From Kitasatospora fiedleri (lineage in GTDB: Bacteria; Actinomycetota; Actinomycetes; Streptomycetales; Streptomycetaceae): a stretch of 64,000 nt of DNA. The position numbers were made by a program, and so were the translations under genes. The notes beneath the pieces are model-generated. The model did not search any database, had not been told where the DNA came from, and saw only the letters and a program-made list of their open reading frames with translations. Shown piece by piece: positions 42,537 through 51,821 of the stretch. Numbering within the stretch: position 1 is the stretch's first letter; each line of letters starts with the position of its first letter. Location: positions 5,671,001-5,735,000 of the forward strand of contig NZ_OX419519.1 of NCBI RefSeq assembly GCF_948472415.1, in the 5' to 3' direction.

Positions 42537-44561
42537 TCAGCTGGTCGCGGCGGTGGTCGCGGCCCAGGGCTGGAGCCTGTTGGCCAGCCGGATCTCGTCC
42601 ACGATCCGGCCGATGATGGTGGTGATGCCGAAGTCCTTGGGTGTGAACACGGCGGCCACGCCGGCGGTCCGCAGGACCTCCGCGTCGGCTGCCGGGATGA
42701 TGCCACCCACGATCACCGGCACATCCTCCACCCCCGCGCGGCGCAGCCGGTGCAGGACGTCCGGCACCAGCTCGGGGTGCGCGCCGGACAGGATGGACAG
42801 GCCCACGCAGTGCACGTCCTCGGCGACGGCCGCCGAGACGATCTGCTCGGGCGTCAGGCGGATGCCCTGGTAGACCACCTCGAACCCGGCGTCGCGGGCC
42901 CGGACGGCGATCTGCTCGGCGCCGTTGGAGTGCCCGTCCAGGCCGGGCTTGCCGACCAGCAGGCGCAGCTTGCCGGCGCCCAGCTCGGCGGCGGTGGCGG
43001 CCACCGCCTCGCGCACGGCGGCGAGTTCGCCGCCCGGCTCGGCCGCGACCGCGACCGGGGCGCCGCCCACGCCGGTGGGCGCCCGGTACTCGCCGAACAC
43101 CTCGCGGAGCGCGAACGACCACTCGCCGGTGGTGGCGCCGGCCCGGGCGCAGGCCAGGGTGGCCGCCATCAGGTTCTCCTCGGTGGCGGCCACCTCCTTG
43201 AGCCGGGCCAGCGCGTCCCGCACGGCGGCCTCGTCGCGCCCGGCCCGCCAGGATTCCAGGTGGGCCAGCACCGAGCGCTCGGCGGCCGGGTCGACCACCA
43301 TGATGGCGGTGTCCAGGTCCGCGGTGAGCGGGTTCTCCTCGGTGGTGTCGAAGCAGTTGACGCCGATGATCTTGTCCTGGCCGGCCTCGATCCGGGCCCG
43401 CCGCTCGGCGTGCGAGGCGACCAGCTCGGACTTCAGGTAGCCGGACTCGACGGCCGGGATCACCCCGCCCATCCCCAGCACCTTGGCGATCTCCGCCTCG
43501 GCGCCGGCCAGCAGTGCGGCGGTCTTCGCCTCCACCACGTGCGAGCCGTCGAACAGGTCGCCGTACTCCAGCAGGTCCGACTCGTACGCCAGCACCTGCT
43601 GGATGCGCAGCGACCACTGCTGGTCCCACGGCCGGGGCAGGCCCAGCGCCTCGTTCCAGGCCGGGAGCTGGACGGCCCGGGCCCGGGCGTCCTTGGAGAG
43701 CGTGACGGCCAGCATCTCCAGCACGATCCGCTGGACGTTGTTCTCCGGCTGGGCCTCGGTCAGGCCCAGCGAGTTGACCTGCACGCCGTAGCGGAACCGG
43801 CGCTGCTTGGCGTCCTCGATGCCGTAGCGCTCCCGGGTGACCTTCTCCCAGAGCCGGTTGAAGGCCCGCATCTTGCACATCTCCTCGACGAAGCGGACGC
43901 CCGCGTTCACGAAGAAGGAGATCCGGCCGACCACCTCGCCCATCCGCTCGGCCGGGACCTGCCCGGAGTCGCGGACGGCGTCGAGGACGGCGATCGCGGT
44001 GCACATCGAGTAGGCGATCTCCTGGACGGGCGTCGCCCCGGCCTCCTGCAGGTGGTAGCTGCAGATGTTGATCGGGTTCCACTTGGGGATGTGCGCCACC
44101 GTGTAGGCGATCATGTCGGTGATCAGCCGCACCGAGGGGCCGGGCGGGAAGACGTGCGTCCCGCGCGACAGGTACTCCTTGACGATGTCGTTCTGGGTGG
44201 TGCCGGTGAGCTTCGCGATGTCCGCGCCCTGCTCCTCGGCGACCACCTGGTACAGCGCCAGCAGCCACATCGCGGTGGCGTTGATGGTCATCGAGGTGTT
44301 GGTGCGCTCCAGCGGGATGCCGTCGAACAGGGTCCGCATGTCGCCCAGGTGCCCGACCGGCACGCCGACCCGGCCGACCTCGCCGCGGGCGAGGACGTGG
44401 TCGGAGTCGTAGCCGGTCTGGGTCGGCAGGTCGAACGCCACCGACAGACCGGTCTGCCCCTTCGCGAGGTTGCGCCGGTACAGCGCGTTGGAGTCGCTCG
44501 CGGTGGAGTGCCCGGCGTAGGTCCGCATCAGCCAGGGACGGTCGCGCTCCTGGGCGCCCAT
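42537..44561 (-). CDS. ecm: Ethylmalonyl-CoA mutase, adenosylcobalamin-dependent
   Basis: 674 residues, methylmalonyl-CoA mutase family, called meaA in older Streptomyces papers. Converts (2R)-ethylmalonyl-CoA to methylsuccinyl-CoA. N-terminal TIM barrel binds the acyl-CoA (RTYAGHSTASDSNALYRRN, TNTSMTINATAMWLLALY). The C-terminal domain binds cobalamin through D542-G-H544-x-x-G547 (LDGHSNG). Its ATG overlaps the ccr stop by one base (TGATG). It needs the product of the riboswitch-controlled cobalamin operon located 10 kb away. Confidence 0.94.
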   Translation of the reverse strand: MGAQERDRPWLMRTYAGHSTASDSNALYRRNLAKGQTGLSVAFDLPTQTGYDSDHVLARGEVGRVGVPVGHLGDMRTLFDGIPLERTNTSMTINATAMWLLALYQVVAEEQGADIAKLTGTTQNDIVKEYLSRGTHVFPPGPSVRLITDMIAYTVAHIPKWNPINICSYHLQEAGATPVQEIAYSMCTAIAVLDAVRDSGQVPAERMGEVVGRISFFVNAGVRFVEEMCKMRAFNRLWEKVTRERYGIEDAKQRRFRYGVQVNSLGLTEAQPENNVQRIVLEMLAVTLSKDARARAVQLPAWNEALGLPRPWDQQWSLRIQQVLAYESDLLEYGDLFDGSHVVEAKTAALLAGAEAEIAKVLGMGGVIPAVESGYLKSELVASHAERRARIEAGQDKIIGVNCFDTTEENPLTADLDTAIMVVDPAAERSVLAHLESWRAGRDEAAVRDALARLKEVAATEENLMAATLACARAGATTGEWSFALREVFGEYRAPTGVGGAPVAVAAEPGGELAAVREAVAATAAELGAGKLRLLVGKPGLDGHSNGAEQIAVRARDAGFEVVYQGIRLTPEQIVSAAVAEDVHCVGLSILSGAHPELVPDVLHRLRRAGVEDVPVIVGGIIPAADAEVLRTAGVAAVFTPKDFGITTIIGRIVDEIRLANRLQPWAATTAATS

Positions 44562-45898
44562 CAGACGTTCCGGAAGGCGTTGATCTTGGTCAGGTGCTGC
44601 TCGCGCAACTCGGCGTTGCGCACGCCCAGCCCCTCCTGCGGGGCCAGGCAGAGCACGCCGACCTTGCCCTGGTGCTTGTTGTGGTGCACGTCCAGGGCGG
44701 CCTGGCCGGTCTCCTCCAGCGCGTAGACCTTGGACAGGGTCGGGTGGATCTTGCCCTTGGCGATCAGCCGGTTGGCCTCGAACGCCTCGCGGTAGTTGGC
44801 GAAGTGCGAGCCGACGATGCGCTTGAGCGACATCCACAGGTAGCGGTTGTCGTACTGGTGCATGTAGCCGGAGGTGGAGGCGCAGGTGACGATGGTGCCG
44901 CCCTTGCGGGTGACGTAGACCGAGGCGCCGAAGGTCTCCCGGCCCGGGTGCTCGAAGACGATGTCCACGTCCTCGCCGCCGGTGAACTCGCGGATCTTCG
45001 CGCCCAGGCGCTTCCACTCGCGCGGGTCCTGGTTGTGCTCGTCCTTCCAGAACCTGTAGCCCTCGGCGCTGCGGTCGATGATCGCCTCGGCGCCCATCGC
45101 CCGGCAGATGTCGGCCTTCTGCGGGCTGGAGACCACGCAGATCGGGGTGGCGCCGCCGGCCAGCGCGTACTGGGTGGCGTACGAGCCGAGGCCGCCGCTG
45201 GCGCCCCAGATCAGCACGTTGTCGCCCTGCTTCATGCCGGCGCCGTTGCGCGAGACCAGCTGGCGGTACGCGGTGGAGTTGACCAGGCCCGGGGAGGCGG
45301 CCTCCTCCCAGGTGAGGTGCTTGGGCTTGGGGAGCAGCTGGTTGGTCTTGACCAGGGCGAGCTGGGCCAGGCCGCCGAAGTTGGTCTCGAAGCCCCAGAT
45401 CCGCTGCTCCGGGTCCATCATGGTGTCGTTGTGGCCGTCGGGGGACTCCAGCTCGACCGACAGACAGTGCGCGACGACCTCGTCGCCGGGCTTCCAGGCG
45501 TTGACGCCGGCGCCGGTGCGCAGCACCACGCCCGCCAGGTCGGAGCCGAGCACGTGGTACGGCAGGTCGTGGCGCGCGGTCAGCGGCGAGAGGCGGCCGT
45601 AGCGCTCCAGGAAGCCGAAGGTGGAGACCGGCTCGAAGATCGAGCTCCACACGGTGTTGTAGTTGACCGAGCTGGCCATCACGGCCACCAGGGCTTCGCC
45701 CGGGCCGAGTTCGGGCAGCGGGACGTCATCCAGGTGGAGCGACTTGCGCGGGTCCTTGTCCCGGCTGGCCAGCCCGGCGAACATCTGCTCCTCGTCCTTG
45801 TGGAGCGTCACCGCCCGGTAGGACTCGGGCAGCGCCAGGGCGGCGTAGTCGGCGGACGTGGCGTCGCCGCTGAGGATCGCGTCGAGAATTTCCTGCAT
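44561..45898 (-). CDS. ccr: Crotonyl-CoA carboxylase/reductase
   Basis: 445 residues, medium-chain dehydrogenase. Reductively carboxylates crotonyl-CoA to (2S)-ethylmalonyl-CoA with NADPH and CO2. The CO2-binding residues N81, F170, E171 and H365 sit exactly at the numbers I recall for the Kitasatospora setae enzyme. The NADPH motif is GASGGLGSYATQYA. GGAGG lies before ATG 45898, which fits homologue length; the frame runs further upstream but is P/R-rich only. First gene of the ethylmalonyl-CoA operon (ccr-ecm-mcl-mch-mcd). Confidence 0.96.
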   Translation of the reverse strand: MQEILDAILSGDATSADYAALALPESYRAVTLHKDEEQMFAGLASRDKDPRKSLHLDDVPLPELGPGEALVAVMASSVNYNTVWSSIFEPVSTFGFLERYGRLSPLTARHDLPYHVLGSDLAGVVLRTGAGVNAWKPGDEVVAHCLSVELESPDGHNDTMMDPEQRIWGFETNFGGLAQLALVKTNQLLPKPKHLTWEEAASPGLVNSTAYRQLVSRNGAGMKQGDNVLIWGASGGLGSYATQYALAGGATPICVVSSPQKADICRAMGAEAIIDRSAEGYRFWKDEHNQDPREWKRLGAKIREFTGGEDVDIVFEHPGRETFGASVYVTRKGGTIVTCASTSGYMHQYDNRYLWMSLKRIVGSHFANYREAFEANRLIAKGKIHPTLSKVYALEETGQAALDVHHNKHQGKVGVLCLAPQEGLGVRNAELREQHLTKINAFRNV

Positions 45899-46123
45899 GG
45901 CTGCCTCCGAAGGCGTACCTGTGCGAGGGACACAGGGCGTCTGGGGGAGCCGGGAGCGGACACCGGCTTCGCGTTGAGGGGTCTGAGGGTGGTGCTTGGC
46001 TGGTGCGACGGGTGGGTGGTGTCGCGTGGGTGGGGCTGGTGCTCGTCCCCTCGGTGGGGGACGCCGGAAGACGGCGCGCCGAGGTGGGGAGCCGCGGCGC
46101 CGCAGCCGGTGGGAACACGGTAA

Positions 46124-46138
46124 TGGCACCCTGTGCCA
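46124..46138. promoter_or_regulatory. Palindromic operator upstream of ccr
   Basis: TGGCAC-CCT-GTGCCA, a perfect 6-bp-arm palindrome; GTGCCA recurs at 46154-46159. Likely the binding site of the adjacent TetR protein, by position only. Confidence 0.6.
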
Positions 46139-46209
46139 CTCGTAAAGACACGCGGTGCCAAGTCGTGGCGTGAGCCAGGACACGCCGTGCCCGGTCGGCC
46201 GGGGAACGC

Positions 46210-46245
46210 CGAAGGCCCGTCCCCGAAACCGGGAACGGGCCTTCG
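46210..46245 (-). terminator. Terminator of the TetR gene
   Basis: Inverted repeat of 16 pairs with one mismatch (46210-46225 and 46230-46245) and loop AAAC, 33 bases after the TetR stop. Confidence 0.85.
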
Positions 46246-46277
46246 AATGTGCCGGTGATCTGCGAAAACCCCCTGGA

Positions 46278-47188
46278 TTACGCGGGAGTTCTCCCGGTCA
46301 GGGCGGCTCTGATCGAATCCACCACCGCCTCCAGCGGTGCGTCCGTCCGGGCGACTGTGATCAGCACCTCACCGCTCGGACTGGCACTCAGTGCGCTCAC
46401 CGCCCCGGGCTCCTCCGGTGGCACTCCGTCACCAGTGGCACCGGGTGCCAGCGTGGTGCCGCGGCGGCGGGCACCGCTCGGCGGGGTCGGCCAGAACGTC
46501 CCCCGGATCACCCCGAAGGAGTGGTCGAGCTGCGCCTCCACGTCCCCGTGGCCGCCGGCCCGCAGCCAGCGCCGCAGCACGTGGTTGTGCGCCGCGACCA
46601 CCGCCGCCGCCGACACCTCGGCCAGCATCGAGTCGTCGTCCCCGCCGCGCTGCCAGCCCGGCGGGGTCTGCTCGGCCGCGTCGAACCGGCCCAGCAGGTA
46701 GCGGGTGAACAGCCGCTCGTAGCGGGAGACCACCGCGATCTCCCGCTCGCGCAGCGCCGGGACCTGCCGGATCAGCTGGTAGCGGGCCACCGACATCTCC
46801 GGCGTGGAGGCGTACATCCGCAGCACCTCCTTGATGCCGCGGCACACCACGTCCAGCGGGTGCTCCTCGGCGTCGGCGCTGGCCAGCAGGTCCGCCACCC
46901 GCACCAGGGTGTCGTCGTGGTCCGGGAAGATCGCCTCCTCCTTCGACCGGAAGTACCGGAAGAAGGTCCGTCGGGCGACCCCGGCGGCGGCCGCGATCTG
47001 ATCGACCGTCGTCTCCTCGTACCCCTGGGTGGCGAACAGCTCCATCGCCGCGGCGGTGAGGTCCTGGCGCATCTGCAGCCGCTGGGCGGCGGCCCGGCGG
47101 CTGCCCGGCCCGGACTCCACCCCCGCCCGCGGCTGATCGGGCCCGGCGGCCGGCGGCTGCTGCTGGGGGGCGAGGTCTGGCGATCCAT
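46278..47188 (-). CDS. TetR family regulator, ccr-linked (possible frameshift near start)
   Basis: 280 residues from GTG 47120, or about 303 from ATG 47188 if one G is restored in the run 47165-47170; with that fix the start reads MDRQTSPPQQQPPAAG. HTH at the N-terminus: LTAAAMELFATQGYEETTVDQIAAAAGVARRTFFRYFRSKEEA. The ligand domain is helical, followed by an unusual 60-residue tail rich in G, P, S and A. Its position between ccr and a hydroxyacyl-CoA dehydrogenase suggests it senses an acyl-CoA and controls the ethylmalonyl-CoA genes. Confidence 0.85.
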
Positions 47189-47382
47189 GTTCGGAACGCT
47201 ACACGCACCCGCCCCGGCCCCGGCCGGCCTGCCCCGGCGCACCGGTGCCGCGGGCGGCGCCACGGCGGGCCGCGGCCACCGCGAGGAGACCGCGCCGGGG
47301 CCCCAAGGAGGCTTCGCCGCAAGCGGGTTGACGCCCCCGCCGGGCACCGGACGGCCCCCTGGAGCGGGCACCGGACGGCCGG

Positions 47383-49157
47383 TCATCGCCGTGCGTGGTC
47401 GCGGAAACCACGCCCCGTCTTGCGCCCCAGGCAGCCCGCCGCCACCAGGTGCTCCAGCAGCGGCGCCGCCGCCAGCCCCGGCTCGCGGAACTCGTGGTGC
47501 AGCACCTGCTCGATGGTCAGCGACACGTCCAGGCCCACCACGTCCAGCAGTTCGAACGGGCCCATCGGGTAGCCGCAGCCCAGCTTCATCGCGGTGTCGA
47601 TGTCGTCCACCGTCGCGTAGTGCTCCTGGAGCATCCGCACCGCGTCGTTCAGGTACGGGAACAGCAGCGCGTTCACGATGAACCCGGCCCGGTCGCCGCA
47701 CTCCACCGGGTGCTTGCGCACCTTCGCGCACAGCTCCAGCACGGTCGCCGTGACGTCCTCCGCGGTCAGCACCGTGGAGACCACCTCGACCAGCTTCATG
47801 GCCGGCGCCGGGTTGAAGAAGTGCATCCCGACCACGTCCCGCGGCCGCGAGGTGGCCGTCGCGCAGGAGATCACCGGCAGCGAGGAGGTGGTGGTGGCCA
47901 GCACCGCGCCCGGCTTGACGATCCCGTCCAGCACGGTGAACAGCTCGCGCTTGACCGCCAGGTCCTCCGCCACCGCCTCCACCACCAGGTCGGCGTCCGC
48001 CAGGTCCCGGTACGAGCCGGTCGGGACGACCAGCGCCAGCGCCGCGTCCCGCTGCTCCCCGGTCAGCCGGCCCTTGGCCACCGAACGCTCCAGCGACCGC
48101 GCCAACTGCGCCTTCGCCAGCTCCGCCTTCTCCCGGCTGCGGGCCGCCAGCAGCACCGGGAAGCCCGCCTTGGCGAACACCTCCACGATGCCGGTCGCCA
48201 TCGTCCCGCTGCCGCACACCGCGATGCTGCGCACCGCGCGCCCGGCCGGCCGGGCCTCCGCCGCCGCGGTCTCCTCGGCGACCACCCTGGACGAGCCCGG
48301 GGCCTCGTAGGTGTAGAAGCCGCGGCCCGACTTGCGGCCCAGCAGGCCCGCCGCGACCAGCTGCCCCAGGATCGGCGCCGGGGCGTGCAGCCGGTCCTGG
48401 GACTGCGCGTACATCGCCTCCAGCACGGTGCGGGCGGTGTCCACGCCGATCAGGTCCAGCAGCGCCAGCGGGCCCATCGGCAGGCCGCAGCCCAGCCGCA
48501 TCGCCGCGTCGATGTCCTCCCGGGTCGCGTACCGGGACTCGAACATCGCCGCCGCCTGGTTCAGGTACGCGAACAGCAGGCCGTTGGCGATGAACCCGGC
48601 CCGGTCGCCCGCCGCCACCGGCTCCTTGTCCAGGTCGCGGGCCAACTCGGCGACCTGCTCGGCCGCCCGGGGGAGGTCAGCACGGTGCGGACCACCTCCA
48701 CCAGGCGCATGCTGTGCACCGGGTTGAAGAAGTGCACGCCCAGCACCCGCTCCGGGCGGCCGGTGGCCGCCGCGATCCGGGTCACGCTCAGCGCGGTGGT
48801 GCCGGTCGCCAGCACCGTCTCCGGCGGGCAGATCCGGTCCAGCTCGGCGAACAGCGCGCGCTTGAGCTCCAGGTCCTCCGGGACCTCCTCGACCACCAGG
48901 TCGGCCCCGGCCGCCGCGGCCAGGTCGTCGCCGACCTCGATCAGCTCCAGCAGCGCCGTCCGCTCCGCGGCGGTCAGCCGCTCGCGCTCCACCGCCCGCG
49001 CGGTGGACGCCTCGATCCGGTCCAGCGCCCGCAGCGCCTGCGTCGGACCGGCCTCCACGCCGATCACCCGGCGGCCGCTGCGGGCGAGGGCCACGGCCAC
49101 CCCGGCACCCATGGTGCCCAGGCCGATGACGGCGACAGTGGGGAAGGGACGCTCCAT
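47383..49157 (-). CDS. Tandem-duplicated 3-hydroxyacyl-CoA dehydrogenase (apparent frameshift)
   Basis: About 591 residues when one base is restored in the G run 48669-48673. Two complete enzyme copies in one chain: copy 1 residues 1-290 with the NAD motif GLGTMGAGVA and GVHFFNP; copy 2 residues 305-591 with GSGTMATGIV and GMHFFNP. Each has the catalytic histidine in HFFNP and a C-terminal dimer domain (GRKSGRGFYTY, GRKTGRGFRDH). It oxidises 3-hydroxybutyryl-CoA to acetoacetyl-CoA or the reverse, feeding crotonyl-CoA to Ccr. AGGAG precedes ATG 49157. Known in streptomycetes as a long fused form. Confidence 0.9.
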
Positions 49158-49557
49158 TGTCCATACTCCTTGGTCAGGGCCCCGCGCCGCGGCCCCCGCC
49201 ACCGCCCGGCCGCGACAGCGCGAACCCGGACGGAGGGTGTGACGGGGGAGGGTGTGCCGACGGCACGGGAGAAACGGGAACGGAAGAAGAACAGCGGCGC
49301 CCCGCGGTACGGACCGGTCCGCTCCGGTTCCGTCGAGGGGTGGTGCCGTGGTGCTCAGGCGCTCCGTCAGATCATGGAGCGACGCCGACACGCACACGGT
49401 GCGGTGCGAAGGCGCCCTGCCGGTGCGGCTCCCGAAGCCCGGCGCTGACGCGTGCCGACACTGTAGCCCAGCTACCGACGGGTAGGAAGAGGGGAAGCGG
49501 CACGCCGGGTCCGCGCACCGACCCATACTGTGGCCGCAGCTGCCGAAGGAGGACACC
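49158..49557. other. 400-base divergent intergenic region
   Basis: No convincing gene. It holds the promoters of the dehydrogenase (left) and the Uma2 protein (right), and the CTACC palindrome listed separately. Confidence 0.6.
49472..49485. promoter_or_regulatory. CTACC-N4-GGTAG palindrome
   Basis: CTACCGACGGGTAG, perfect 5-bp arms with a 4-base centre, 72 bases before the Uma2 ATG. It resembles a TetR-type operator; binding protein unknown. Confidence 0.5.
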
Positions 49558-50139
49558 ATGGCTGTCATGACGACTGAGCGTCCGCAGATGGAACTTGAGC
49601 AGTTCAGGGAGATCGCCATAGCGGCCGAGCGGGAAGACGTGGTGCTCGAGTTCGTCAACGGCAGGATCGGAGTCAAGCCGGTGCCCGACGGCGACCACGG
49701 CGAGATCGTCATGTGGCTGCTGGAGCGCTGCCTGGCCCAGCGCCCGGATCTCCGGCTCTACCCCGAGCAGGGCCTGCAGGTGGCGAACTACCGCAACGGG
49801 CTGGCCAAGCCGGACGGTTCGCTCGCGCCGCGGCGTAGCTTCGCGGGCCAGGGGGAGTGGGCCGATCCGGCCGAGGTCCTCATGGTGGTCGAGGTGACCT
49901 CGTACGACGCCGACGCCAACCGGCGCGACCGGGTCGAGAAGCCGAGGGCCTACGCGGAGACCGCCATCCCGGTGTTCCTGCTGGTGGACCGCGACGCGGG
50001 TGCGGTCTCGGTGCACAGCGAGCCGGAGGACGGGCGCTACCACAGTGTCGTGACGCTGACCTACGGGCACGTCGTGGAGCTGCCGGAGCCGGTGAACGTC
50101 AGCCTCGACACCGAGGAGCTGAAGGAGTTCAGCCGCTGA
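49558..50139 (+). CDS. Uma2 family PD-(D/E)XK-like protein
   Basis: 193 residues. The DUF820/Uma2 domain covers nearly all of it: ELEQFREIAIAAEREDVVLEFVNGRI, AKPDGSLAP, VLMVVEVTSYDADANRRDRVEKPRAYAE and IPVFLLVDRDAGAV. The D and E-x-T positions fit the nuclease core. Such proteins are multi-copy in Streptomyces and cyanobacteria with no proven role. AAGGAGG before ATG is a strong ribosome site. A perfect hairpin follows the stop. Confidence 0.88.
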   Translation: MAVMTTERPQMELEQFREIAIAAEREDVVLEFVNGRIGVKPVPDGDHGEIVMWLLERCLAQRPDLRLYPEQGLQVANYRNGLAKPDGSLAPRRSFAGQGEWADPAEVLMVVEVTSYDADANRRDRVEKPRAYAETAIPVFLLVDRDAGAVSVHSEPEDGRYHSVVTLTYGHVVELPEPVNVSLDTEELKEFSR

Positions 50140-50146
50140 GACGCCG

Positions 50147-50180
50147 GACGGCCCGCCCGGAGGGTTCCGGGCGGGCCGTC
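50147..50180. terminator. Bidirectional terminator, Uma2/MFS
   Basis: Perfect 15-bp inverted repeat (50147-50161 and 50166-50180) with loop GGGT between convergent genes. Confidence 0.9.
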
Positions 50181-50202
50181 GTGGTGGGTGCTGCGGGGAG
50201 GG

Positions 50203-51690
50203 TCAGTGCGCCATGACCGGGACGGCGTCCTCGGCCGGGGCGCCCTCGGTGTGGTGCTCGGGCTTGCCGGCGTTGATCAGGGCGAAGGCGGTGACGCCGG
50301 CCAGGACCAGGATGCCGAAGGCCCACCAGATGGCCACCGAGTACGAGTGCACCTGGGCCTGGAGCTGGAACAGCTGCTGGTCGGTGGCGGTGGCCGCGTG
50401 GGCCTTGGCCCAGGAGGTGCCGGCGCTGTGGGCGACGGTGCTCAGCAGGGCGGTGCCGATCGCGCCGCCGACCTGCTGGGAGGTGTTGACCATCGCGGAG
50501 GCGACACCGGCGTCCCGCGGCTGCACGCCGTAGGTGGCCAGGCTCATCGCGGGCATGAACGCGGTGCCCATGCCGAGGCCCATCAGGATCAGGCCGGGCA
50601 GGATCTGCCAGTACGAGGTGCCGACGTCGATCTGGGTGAGGATCAGCAGGCCGAGCGAGGCGACCAGGAAGCCGGGCGCCATCAGGTAGCGGGCCGGGAC
50701 CCGGGTCATCAGGCGGGCGCCGATCTGGGTGGAGCCGGTGATCATGCCGGCCACCATCGGGAGGAAGGCGAAGCCGTTGACCAGCGGCTTGTAGCCCAGC
50801 ACGCCCTGCATGTAGAGGGTGAGGAAGAGGAACAGGCCGAACATGCCGATCACGGCCATGCCGAGCGAGAGGTAGACACCGCCGCGGTTGCGGTCGGTGA
50901 CCACGCGCAGCGGCAGCAGCGGGGCCTTGACCCGGCTCTCGACCACCGCGAACGCGGCGAGCAGCACGGCGGCGGCGACGAACAGGCCGATGGTGCTGCT
51001 GTCGCCCCAGCCCTCCTGCTCGGCCCGGGTGAAGCCGTACACCAGGGAGACCAGGCCGGTGGTGACCAGCAGCACGCCCGGGATGTCGAGGCGGTTGCGG
51101 TTGTGGCCGACGGCCGGCTCGCTGATGACCAGCACCGCGCCCGCGATGGCGACCAGGGCGAACGGGATGTTGACGTAGAAGGTCCAGCGCCAGTTCAGGT
51201 ACTCGGTGAGGGCGCCGCCCAGGATCAGGCCGATCGCGCCGCCACCGCCGGCCACCGCGCCGTAGATGCCGAACGCCTTGGCGCGCTCCTTGCCGTCGGT
51301 GAACATCACGGCCAGCAGCGACAGCGCGGCGGGCGCCAGCAGCGCGCCGAACACGCCCTGCAGGGCGCGGGCGCCGAGCAGCATGGTGGTGTTGGCGGCG
51401 GCGCCGCCGAGCGCGGAGGCCGCGGCGAAGCCGACCAGGCCGACCATGAAGGTCCGGCGGCGGCCCCACAGGTCGGCGACCCGGCCGCCGAACAGCAGCA
51501 GGCTGCCGAAGGCCAGCGCGTAGGCGGTGATCACCCACTGGGTGGTGCTGTCGGCGAAGCCGAGGTCTTCCTTCGCGTGCGGGAGCGCGATGTTCACCAC
51601 GGTCGCGTCCAGCACGACCATCAGTTGCGCCAGGGCGATGAAGACGAGCGCCTTCCACCGGCGAGGGTCCGGCTGGAGGGTGTCAGACAT
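50203..51690 (-). CDS. MFS drug exporter, EmrB/QacA (14-TMS) type
   Basis: 495 residues with about 14 hydrophobic segments. LDATVVNIALP in helix 1 and the loop GGRVADLWGRRRTFMVG are hallmarks of DHA2 proton antiporters; the helix 5 motif C region GLILGGALTEYLNWRWTFYVNIP is clear. It exports drugs or cell products. ATG 51690; a GTG four codons upstream is possible. The TetR regulator gene ends 131 bases upstream on the same strand, so it is likely repressed by it. Confidence 0.93.
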   Translation of the reverse strand: MSDTLQPDPRRWKALVFIALAQLMVVLDATVVNIALPHAKEDLGFADSTTQWVITAYALAFGSLLLFGGRVADLWGRRRTFMVGLVGFAAASALGGAAANTTMLLGARALQGVFGALLAPAALSLLAVMFTDGKERAKAFGIYGAVAGGGGAIGLILGGALTEYLNWRWTFYVNIPFALVAIAGAVLVISEPAVGHNRNRLDIPGVLLVTTGLVSLVYGFTRAEQEGWGDSSTIGLFVAAAVLLAAFAVVESRVKAPLLPLRVVTDRNRGGVYLSLGMAVIGMFGLFLFLTLYMQGVLGYKPLVNGFAFLPMVAGMITGSTQIGARLMTRVPARYLMAPGFLVASLGLLILTQIDVGTSYWQILPGLILMGLGMGTAFMPAMSLATYGVQPRDAGVASAMVNTSQQVGGAIGTALLSTVAHSAGTSWAKAHAATATDQQLFQLQAQVHSYSVAIWWAFGILVLAGVTAFALINAGKPEHHTEGAPAEDAVPVMAH

Positions 51691-51821
51691 GGAGGTACCC
51701 ACTTGTGTGTGCGAGAGCGTACGGAGGGGTGCAGGGGCGTCGCGCCGTCGAGGGGCGGTTCCTGCGGGAGGTTTTCGGGGGCGTGCGAGGCCGGTCGGCC
51801 CGCGGGCGGGACCGAGGGGGG

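Larger units (their letters stand above)
45899..46277. other. 379-base ccr upstream region
   Basis: No gene seen. It holds the ccr promoter region, a TGGCAC palindrome listed separately, and the terminator of the TetR gene. A drop in GC content around 46110-46150 (GGTAATGGCACCCTG, TCGTAAAGAC) marks the likely promoter core. Confidence 0.65.
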
